From Streptomyces klenkii (GTDB taxonomy: Bacteria; Actinomycetota; Actinomycetes; Streptomycetales; Streptomycetaceae): a stretch of 64,000 nucleotides of DNA. Shown in pieces: positions 57,968 to 64,000 of this stretch. Every line of letters begins with the position of its first letter. Position 1 is the stretch's first letter. Below the pieces are notes generated by a model. It did not search any database, was not told where the DNA came from, and was given only the letters and a program-made list of their open reading frames with translations. The translations under genes and the position numbers were made by a program. The stretch lies in the NCBI RefSeq assembly GCF_003626645.1, contig NZ_RBAM01000008.1:62001-126000 (forward strand), read 5' to 3'.

Positions 57968-60315
57968 CGTTGTGCTCCCCTCTGTCTGTGGCATGCCGAT
58001 TGCTGTGTCATGCCGAGCAGCAGGCGCATCGTCGGCAGCACCGCCGCCGCGCGTTCCTCGTCGAGGCGTGCCCCTGCCCCGCTCCCGCGGGGCGGCGTTC
58101 CTCCCGTCCCCGGCCCGCCCCGGCGGATCTGCTGCCCCACGGCGCGGCGCGTTCCCTGGTCGAACGACGAGAAAGTGCGGCGCAGCAGGGGCAGGACACC
58201 GGCGAAGGCCCCGGCCGGCACGCCGGTAAGCCAGTCGTCGACAAGGGCGAGCAGGCGTTCGTCGTGGACGAGGAGCATGCCGCCGGGCCCGCCGCTGCCG
58301 AGGAACCCCTCGATCCAGGCGGCGGCCTCGGCCGGCTCCGTACCGGCGGAGAGGGCGAGCCCCATGAGCCGGGCGGCGTGCCCGCCGGGAAGCAGCCCGT
58401 CGTCGAGCAGCAGCCGCACGGCCCGCCCGCGGATCCCGCCGGGCAGCCCGTCCCGCCCGGCGAGCACCCCGAGCACGGCGGCCCACCGGTGCCGGAGGCC
58501 GGTGCCGGCCGCCTCGTCCTCGTCGGGGGCGGGCTCCGGGGCCAGCAGCGCCACCGCCTGATGGACTTCATCCACCAGGCCCCGCATGGTCGCCGCGGCG
58601 TCGGCGTCCAGGCCCGCGCACGCGGCGGGGAGGCCTACGAACACGCGCTCGGCGAGGCCCTCGGCCACTTCGCTGAGCGCAGCGACGCCCGTGCGGCGGA
58701 CGTCGCCGTAGCGCACGGAGCGGACGAGGGCGGGGAGGGCCTTGGCGAGGTGGGCGACGTCCGTGTCGAGCGCGGCGCGGTCGGCCAGGGCGCGCATCAC
58801 GGTGGGCAGCGCGCCGGGCAGGCCGGCGAGCAGGCAGTGCTCGGCGAGGGCCGTGACGTCGGCCAGAGTGGCGGCGCCCGCGGCGAGGGACTCGGCCCTG
58901 GCGGTGGCGGCGGCGCGCACGGTCGTGCCCCAGGCGGAGGCCTCGGCGACCCGGACCGCCAGCTCGGGCTCCCAGCTCAGCCGCCAGGTCTCGCGGAAGG
59001 TGCCGGTCCCCCCGCGGGGGCGGACGGGCTCGCCCCAGTCGACGCCGAGGAGCCGCAGCCGGTGGAGCAGGCGGCTTCGCGCGGCGTCGGTGTCCTTGCG
59101 CAGGTCGAGCTCCCGGTCGCGGGCGTCCGCTTCGGGCTTGAGGCGCAGGCTGCGCTGGAGGCCGGCGAGGTCGCGCTGGAGGGGGGTGGCGGGGGCCGAG
59201 TCGGGAACTTCGCCGAGGACGTTGCCGACGACGAGCCGGTCCCGTACGAGCGCGAGCGGCACGTCGGAGCCGTCGCACATCACGGCCCTGACGGCGTCGG
59301 TGGTCTCGGTGAGCCCGGCGAGCGGGCGGCCGCGCAGGGCGGCGAGGGTGCCGGCGAGCCGGACGGCCTCGATGACGTGGGCGGAGGAGACGGGGAAGTC
59401 CTCGTCCCGGAGCAGCCGGGCGACCTTGGTCAGCCAGCGTTCGAGCGGGCGGTCGGGGGCGTGGAAGAGGTGGCCGTACCAGCCGGGCGAGTCGATGCCG
59501 GCGCCGTAGCCGCTGCGGCGGGAGAGCCGCCGGTGGGTCCAGGGGACCCAGCTGAGCTCCGCTTTGACCTTGGGCAGGCCTTTGAGGGCCTGCCGGTCGG
59601 CGGTGACGGTCCGCTTCACGGCGAGGGCGGGGACGTGCCAGGCGCCGCAGACGACGGCGATGCCGTCGCCGAACCGCCGCCGGGCGTCGCGGATCCTGAG
59701 CCGCATGTGGGCTTCGCGGACGAGGTCCCGCGCGCCGTCGGAGCCGTCGCCCTCGCCGAAGGCGGTCCGCAGTTCGCTCATGGCGTCGGCGAGCGCGGCG
59801 AAGGGTGCGAGCGCGTCACCGCCGTCCGCGCCGCGGCGGTGCTCGACGGCGTCCTCCCACCACAGCTCGGGGTCGTCGTAACCGGCTGCCGCGGCGAGCA
59901 CGGCGAGGGGGTCGGTGCGGGAGGCGCCGTCGGCGGGGTCCGGGGTGGGGCGTTCCCCGTCGTCCCCGTTCAGCGCGAGCGTGTGCGCCGCGGGCAGGTC
60001 GATGAACCGTACGGGCACTCCCCGCGCGAGGGCCCAGCGGATCGCCACCCACTCCGGGGAGAACTCGGCGAGCGGCCAGAACGCGGCGCGGCCCGGGTCG
60101 TCCGCCGCGTGGGCGAGCAGGGCGACGGGCGGCCGCATGCCCTCCTCGTCCGCGAGGTGGACGATCGCGTCGGCCTCGGGCGGGCCTTCGACGAGCACGG
60201 CCGCGGGCCGGCACTGCTCCAGTGCGGCCCGTACGGCCCGCGCGGAGCCGGGGCCGTGGTGGCGGATGCCCAGCAGGAAGGGACCGGTGCCGGGGCCGGC
60301 GCCGGGGCGGCTCAC
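57964..60315 (-). CDS. DUF5682 protein with two GxxH motifs
   Basis: A 783-residue cytoplasmic protein, GTG 60315 overlapping the MoxR stop (GTGA). The first 240 residues carry GIRHHGPGS (G16-H19), LVEGPPEAD (Glu43), PVRFIDLPA and CGAWHVPAL (G224-H227). Paired GxxH motifs with an early glutamate are the hallmark I know of the TIKI/TraB and EreA/ChaN-like metal-dependent hydrolase group. The remaining 540 residues are alpha-helical and repeat-like (LAALRGRPLAGLTETTDAV, LAEHCLLAGLPGALPTVMRAL, GRAVRLLLDDGLLPG). The operon position between MoxR and VWA suggests it is the effector of that module. Its activity is not established. Confidence 0.85.
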   Translation of the reverse strand: MSRPGAGPGTGPFLLGIRHHGPGSARAVRAALEQCRPAAVLVEGPPEADAIVHLADEEGMRPPVALLAHAADDPGRAAFWPLAEFSPEWVAIRWALARGVPVRFIDLPAAHTLALNGDDGERPTPDPADGASRTDPLAVLAAAAGYDDPELWWEDAVEHRRGADGGDALAPFAALADAMSELRTAFGEGDGSDGARDLVREAHMRLRIRDARRRFGDGIAVVCGAWHVPALAVKRTVTADRQALKGLPKVKAELSWVPWTHRRLSRRSGYGAGIDSPGWYGHLFHAPDRPLERWLTKVARLLRDEDFPVSSAHVIEAVRLAGTLAALRGRPLAGLTETTDAVRAVMCDGSDVPLALVRDRLVVGNVLGEVPDSAPATPLQRDLAGLQRSLRLKPEADARDRELDLRKDTDAARSRLLHRLRLLGVDWGEPVRPRGGTGTFRETWRLSWEPELAVRVAEASAWGTTVRAAATARAESLAAGAATLADVTALAEHCLLAGLPGALPTVMRALADRAALDTDVAHLAKALPALVRSVRYGDVRRTGVAALSEVAEGLAERVFVGLPAACAGLDADAAATMRGLVDEVHQAVALLAPEPAPDEDEAAGTGLRHRWAAVLGVLAGRDGLPGGIRGRAVRLLLDDGLLPGGHAARLMGLALSAGTEPAEAAAWIEGFLGSGGPGGMLLVHDERLLALVDDWLTGVPAGAFAGVLPLLRRTFSSFDQGTRRAVGQQIRRGGPGTGGTPPRGSGAGARLDEERAAAVLPTMRLLLGMTQQSACHRQRGAQR

Positions 60316-61454
60316 GCGGAGGCCTCGCGGCAGGCGCGGTAGAAGTCCTTCCAGCCGTCGCGCTCGCGGACGACGGTCTCCAGGTACTCCTGCCAGACGA
60401 GCCGGTCCGCGGCCGGGTCGCGGACGACCGCGCCGAGGATCCCCGCGGCCACGTCGCCCGCGCGCAGCACGCCGTCGCCGAAGTGGGCGGCGAGGGCGAG
60501 GCCGCCGGTGACGACGGAGATCGCCTCGGCCGTGGAGAGCGTGCCCGAGGGCGACTTGAGCTTCGTGCGGCCGTCGGTGGTGACGCCGTTGCGCAGCTCG
60601 CGGAAGACGGTGACGACGCGCCGGATCTCGTCGGTGCCGTCGGGCACGGACGGCAGGTCGAGGGAGCGGCCGATCTGGTCGACGCGCCGGGAGACGATGC
60701 CGACCTCGTCCTCGGGCGTGGCGGGCAGGGGCAGGACGACGGTGTTGAAGCGGCGGCGCAGGGCGCTGGAGAGGTCGTTGACGCCGCGGTCCCGGTCGTT
60801 GGCGGTGGCAATCAGGTTGAAGCCGCGGACGGCCTGCACTTCCTCGCCGAGCTCGGGGATGGGCAAGGTCTTCTCGGAGAGGATGGTGATCAGGGTGTCC
60901 TGGACGTCCGCGGGGATGCGGGTGAGCTCCTCGACGCGGGCGGTCAGGCCCTGGGCCATGGCCCGCATGACGGGGCCGGGCACGAGCGCCTCGCGGCCGG
61001 GGCCGTGGGCGAGGAGCCGGGCGTAGTCCCAGCCGTAGCGGATGGCCTCCTCCGGGGTGCCGGCCGTGCCCTGGACGAGGAGCGTGGAGTCGCCGCTGAC
61101 GGCGGCGGCCAGGTGCTCGGAGACCCAGGTCTTGGCGGTGCCGGGGACGCCGAGCAGGAGCAGGGCGCGATCGGTGGCGAGGGTGGTGACGGCGACTTCG
61201 ACGACGCGGCGCGGGCCCACGTACTTGGGCGTGATCACGGTGCCGTCGGGGAGGGTGCCGCCGAGCAGGTAGGTGGCGACGGCCCAAGGCGAGAGGCGCC
61301 AGCGCTCGGGGCGGGGCCGGTCGTCGGCGGCGGCGAGGGCCTTCAGCTCGCCGGCGAAGGCGTGCTCCGCGTGCGGCCGCAGGGCTTCGGGCGCGGCTAC
61401 GGATTCGGATACGGGCGCGGATGCGGGTGCTGATTCGGTTCCGGGCACGGTCAC
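60312..61454 (-). CDS. MoxR-type AAA+ ATPase
   Basis: A 380-residue AAA+ ATPase. Walker A is GVPGTAKT (102-109). The Walker B region aligns as ARVEELTRIPADVQDTLITILSEK, with Glu-Glu (175-176) where most MoxR proteins have Asp-Glu. Sensor 1 is in FNLIATANDRDRG, and the arginine finger in LSSALRRRFN. GTG 61454 follows GGGGGA at a good distance. A short Ala/Ser/Pro-rich N-terminus precedes the domain. It is the first gene of the three-gene operon. With the VWA protein it would remodel or activate targets, and DUF5682 is a candidate partner. Confidence 0.9.
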   Translation of the reverse strand: MTVPGTESAPASAPVSESVAAPEALRPHAEHAFAGELKALAAADDRPRPERWRLSPWAVATYLLGGTLPDGTVITPKYVGPRRVVEVAVTTLATDRALLLLGVPGTAKTWVSEHLAAAVSGDSTLLVQGTAGTPEEAIRYGWDYARLLAHGPGREALVPGPVMRAMAQGLTARVEELTRIPADVQDTLITILSEKTLPIPELGEEVQAVRGFNLIATANDRDRGVNDLSSALRRRFNTVVLPLPATPEDEVGIVSRRVDQIGRSLDLPSVPDGTDEIRRVVTVFRELRNGVTTDGRTKLKSPSGTLSTAEAISVVTGGLALAAHFGDGVLRAGDVAAGILGAVVRDPAADRLVWQEYLETVVRERDGWKDFYRACREASA

Positions 61455-61505
61455 AAGTCCCCCTCGGTGTGCGGTTCCGGGATGCGTGAACCACCCTGCA
61501 CCACC

Positions 61506-61561
61506 CCACTGACAACGGGCCTTGACGTATCGAATCCGCAGGTCAGGGCGATTGTCAGTGG
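61506..61561. promoter_or_regulatory. Perfect 10-bp inverted repeat in divergent promoter
   Basis: CCACTGACAA (61506-61515) and TTGTCAGTGG (61552-61561) face each other across 36 bp, between the MoxR and SWIM genes. Each arm points to one gene. TAGCGT at 61569-61574 could be a -10 for a near-leaderless SWIM transcript. Confidence 0.6.
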
Positions 61562-61581
61562 GTGGTCCTAGCGTGTGGGGC

Positions 61582-62979
61582 ATGAATCCGCAGGGGGGAC
61601 GATGGGCGGCGGAGACGGTGCTGGCACTGGCGCCTGACGCTGCATCACGCAAGGCAGGAAGCAAGCTCGCGGCGCCCGGTCCGTGGTCGGGCGCGGGGAC
61701 CCGCCCGGAGGAGGGCGGGGGCGCGGTCTGGGGGGAGTGTTCCGGCAGCGGCAGCACGCCGTACCGCACGGTGGTGGATCTGTCCGGGGAGGGCGGGCCG
61801 GGCTTCAACTGCTCGTGCCCGAGCCGCAAGTTCCCGTGCAAGCACGCGCTGGGGCTGCTGCTGTTGTGGGCTTCCTGCGAGGCCGCGGTGCCGGTCGCGC
61901 GGGACGCTCCGCCCGGCTGGGCGGAGCAGTGGCTGGACCGGCGGCAGCAGCGGGCCGAGAGGGCCGCGGCGGGGCCGGGCGCCGCCGCGCCGACGGCGCC
62001 CGCGGCGCCCGCGGACGAGGAGGCGGCCCGGCGGCGAGGGGAGCGCCGGGCCGCGCGGATCGCTGCGGGCGTCACGGAGTTGGAGCAGCGGCTCACGGAT
62101 CTTCTGCGCGGCGGGCTCGCGGCCGCGGAAGGCGCGGGGTACGGGCAGTGGGACGAGACGGCGGCCCGCATGGTCGACGCCCAGGCGCCCGGGCTGGCCT
62201 CGCGCGTACGGGAGTTGGCGTCGCTGCGGGGGGCCGGGGCGGACCGTGCGGGGCGGCTGCTGGAAGAGTGCGCTCTGCTGCACACCCTCAACCAGGGCTG
62301 GCTGCGCCTGGGCGAGCTGCCCGGTCCGCTGGCCGCGACGGTGCGTTCGCGGGTGGGCCTGACCACGGACGCCGCGGCGCTGCTCGCGTCCGGGCCGCTG
62401 GTCCGCGACCACTGGCTGGTCCTGGCGCAGCGGGACAGCGACGACGGCCGGCTGACCACGCGCCGCATCTGGCTCCACGGGCGCGGCTCGGGCCGGATGG
62501 CCGTGCTCCTCTCTTACGGGGCGGCCGGGCGAGCGCCCGAACTGTCGCTGCCCGTGGGCCTGTCCATCGACGCCGACCTCGTCTACTACCCCGCGGCCCG
62601 CCCGCTGCGCGCGGCCCTCGGCACGCGCCATGCGCCGCCCGTGGAGAGCCCCGGCCCGCCGCCGGGGGGCGGAGTGGAGGCGGCCCTCTCCGCGTACGGG
62701 GAGGCCCTGCGCGACGACCCCTGGCTGGAGACGTGGCCGGTCGTCCTGGAAGGCGTGATCCCGGTCCCGCCGCCCCCGCCCTCGGAGGCCGGAGGCTGGC
62801 AACTTGCGGACGCGGAGGGCGAGTCCGCCCTTGAGGTCGACCCGAGGCACCGGGACGGCCACGCCCTGTGGCAGCTGACCGCCATATCGGCCGGCACCCC
62901 GATAACCGTCTTCGCGGAATACGGCCACGACGGCGTGCGGCCACTATCCACGTGGGCCCCGGAACCGGTGCCTCTCTAA
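61582..62979 (+). CDS. SWIM zinc-finger protein
   Basis: A 465-residue protein. The SWIM zinc finger is CxCx6CxH: Cys77, Cys79, Cys86, His88 in FNCSCPSRKFPCKHALGLLLL, preceded by a short beta part (WGECSGSGSTPYRTVVDLSG). Such fingers bind nucleic acid or protein. The middle is helical and arginine-rich (RRRGERRAARIAAGVTELEQRL), and the C-terminal half has WLVLAQRDSDDGRLTTRRIWLHG with no family I can name. ATG 61582 is preferred to TTG 61522. It diverges from moxR and is followed by a repeat element and then DUF5691, so the four families form one locus. Confidence 0.85.
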   Translation: MNPQGGRWAAETVLALAPDAASRKAGSKLAAPGPWSGAGTRPEEGGGAVWGECSGSGSTPYRTVVDLSGEGGPGFNCSCPSRKFPCKHALGLLLLWASCEAAVPVARDAPPGWAEQWLDRRQQRAERAAAGPGAAAPTAPAAPADEEAARRRGERRAARIAAGVTELEQRLTDLLRGGLAAAEGAGYGQWDETAARMVDAQAPGLASRVRELASLRGAGADRAGRLLEECALLHTLNQGWLRLGELPGPLAATVRSRVGLTTDAAALLASGPLVRDHWLVLAQRDSDDGRLTTRRIWLHGRGSGRMAVLLSYGAAGRAPELSLPVGLSIDADLVYYPAARPLRAALGTRHAPPVESPGPPPGGGVEAALSAYGEALRDDPWLETWPVVLEGVIPVPPPPPSEAGGWQLADAEGESALEVDPRHRDGHALWQLTAISAGTPITVFAEYGHDGVRPLSTWAPEPVPL

Positions 62980-62987
62980 CGACCCGC

Positions 62988-63200
62988 CATCCGGCACCGC
63001 CGCCGTGGCTGATCACCGCTGCGGCGGACGCAAGGGGGCCCGGCCCCGAGCCGCAAAGGGCACCCGGCCAGGCCATTCACCCCCGCCGCAACGGCGAGCA
63101 ACCACCCCCGGCCAACCCGGCGGTGCCGGACCCGGCTCAGGCCGTACGGCACCGCCGGACACCAGCGCCGTGGCTGATCACCGCCGCGGCGGAGGGATTT
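62988..63200. repeat. Palindromic intergenic repeat, copy C (composite)
   Basis: Left arm about 62990-63030 (CCGGCACCGCCGCCGTGGCT), right arm about 63082-63130 (ACGGCGAGCAACCACC ... GCGGTGCCGG), then a second left arm about 63147-63194 (CGGCACCGCCGG ... CGCCGTGGCTGATCACCG). It is one and a half units of the family seen at 9.75 and 24.4 kb. It fills the gap between the SWIM and DUF5691 genes. Confidence 0.75.
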
Positions 63201-63290
63201 CCCCCTGACCCACCCCTTCCCGAAACCCCTGCGGGGGGCTGCGGGGCTGAGCCCGGGTCTCTTCCCGATCCGCACACGAAAGGCAAGCGC

Positions 63291-64000
63291 ATGGACCACA
63301 CCTGGGACTCGCTCGTCGGGTCCGCTCTGCTCGGGACCGGGCGGCGCGTGCCGCCCGTGCGGGCCCGGGACGGGCAGGACGTGGCGGCGGCGTTGCTGGA
63401 CGCCGCCGCGGTGGAGACCGTGCGGCGGCGCGCCGGGGCCGTCGCGGCCGTGGCGCGGGCCCGGCCGGAGCCTGCGCCCGAGGACGTACGGCCGCCCCTG
63501 CCCCCCGCGGCCCGCCGGCGCCTCGCCCTGCTGCTGGCCGGAGGCGGGCGCCGCGGCGCCGCCCCGGATCTCACGGAGCTGCTGCCGCAGTGGCTGGCCG
63601 CCGCCAACCGGCACGGCTACCAGGCGCCGAAGGCCCTGCTGCCCGCCCTCCTGGAGGCGGCCAGGGCCCGTACGGACCTACGGCAGGAGGCGCTCGCGCT
63701 CGGCGGCCCGGGAGCCCGCTGGCTGGCCGGGCTCAACCCGCAGTGGAAGTACGCGCTGCGAGGCCCGTCGGTCGCGGGCACCACGGACCCGGCCGTGTGG
63801 GAGGAGGGGCTGTTCGCCGAGCGAGCCGCGTTCCTCACGGCCACGCGGCGGCGCGACCCGGCGGCGGCCCGCGAGCTGCTCGCCGGCTCGTGGGCGACGG
63901 AGCGGGCCGAGGACCGCCTGATGTTCCTGGACGTGCTGCGCGAGCAGCTGTCCGCGGCGGACGAGCCGTTCCTGGAGGACACCCTGTCCGACCGCAGCCG
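63291..64000 (+). CDS. DUF5691 family protein, 5' part
   Basis: The frame opens at ATG 63291 (MDHTWDSLVGSALLGTGRR) after GAAAGG and runs past the window end without a stop; 236 residues are visible. It shows helix-rich text, ALLGTGRRVPPV, LTELLPQWLAAANRHGYQAPKALLPALLEAAR, and ALGGPGARWLAGLNPQWKYAL with WEEG. I know this pattern as DUF5691, a family that commonly lies beside SWIM, MoxR, DUF5682 and VWA genes. The visible part suggests HEAT-like or ARM-like helical repeats. It continues on the same strand as the SWIM gene, after repeat element copy C. Confidence 0.82.
   Translation, partial: MDHTWDSLVGSALLGTGRRVPPVRARDGQDVAAALLDAAAVETVRRRAGAVAAVARARPEPAPEDVRPPLPPAARRRLALLLAGGGRRGAAPDLTELLPQWLAAANRHGYQAPKALLPALLEAARARTDLRQEALALGGPGARWLAGLNPQWKYALRGPSVAGTTDPAVWEEGLFAERAAFLTATRRRDPAAARELLAGSWATERAEDRLMFLDVLREQLSAADEPFLEDTLSDRS

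Noticed and set aside
1..64000. tRNA, rRNA, CRISPR array, prophage, transposase or biosynthetic gene cluster
   Set aside because: Scanned by eye on both strands; no cloverleaf, spaced identical repeats, integrase, transposase or synthase modules were found.

Overview
The window looks like a core chromosomal segment of a Streptomyces. G+C is very high, third codon positions are almost always G or C, and GTG starts are common. Gene content and order resemble, as far as I remember, the SCO4800-SCO4870 part of the S. coelicolor chromosome: an sdh operon, mdh, folD, purN-purH and sucC-sucD, with a SCO4848-family membrane protein. I see no prophage, insertion sequence, CRISPR array, rRNA or tRNA gene. 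Assignments are from reading the sequence; no searches were run.

Layout. 1-11.6 kb: the end of a DUF1266 gene, a secreted tripeptidyl-aminopeptidase-like hydrolase, a B12-dependent mutase large subunit without its B12 domain, an ECF sigma factor coupled to a membrane protein, a DUF4328 protein, a long glycosyltransferase and a GH20 lipoprotein. 11.8-16.1 kb: a degenerate OHCU-decarboxylase-like gene with no standard start codon, then sdhCDAB and its terminator. 16.2-31.4 kb: a DMT exporter; a lipoprotein/ATP-grasp pair resembling E. coli YgiB-YgiC; a TetR-cupin-DUF4865 operon; rocD; trpS; a LigT-like protein; YihY/BrkB; a D,D-carboxypeptidase; a peptide-binding lipoprotein; a divergent MerR/hydrolase pair; and a divergent MocR/AhpD pair. 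31.5-38.7 kb: a choline-to-betaine cluster (aldehyde dehydrogenase, GMC oxidoreductase, ABC ATPase, double permease, binding lipoprotein) with overlapping stop and start codons.

38.9-42.1 kb holds a compact three-gene unit of unknown function. Two neighbouring proteins share three copies of a glycine-rich motif (GG[IV][AF][IV]G.[ML][ST]GGAVAAG), which is reminiscent of amyloid-type signalling motifs. 42.3-56.5 kb is central metabolism: mdh, an NADP-type isocitrate dehydrogenase, DUF3017, folD, purH, purN, a PerM-like membrane protein, sucD and sucC.

56.7-64 kb holds the most system-like locus. A leftward operon encodes a MoxR AAA+ ATPase, a DUF5682 protein with two GxxH motifs and a VWA protein, joined by GTGA and ATGA overlaps. 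A SWIM zinc-finger gene diverges from it across a perfect 10-bp inverted repeat, and a DUF5691 gene follows, cut by the window end. Three gaps (9.75-9.95, 24.40-24.61 and 62.99-63.20 kb) carry diverged copies of one large palindromic repeat family.
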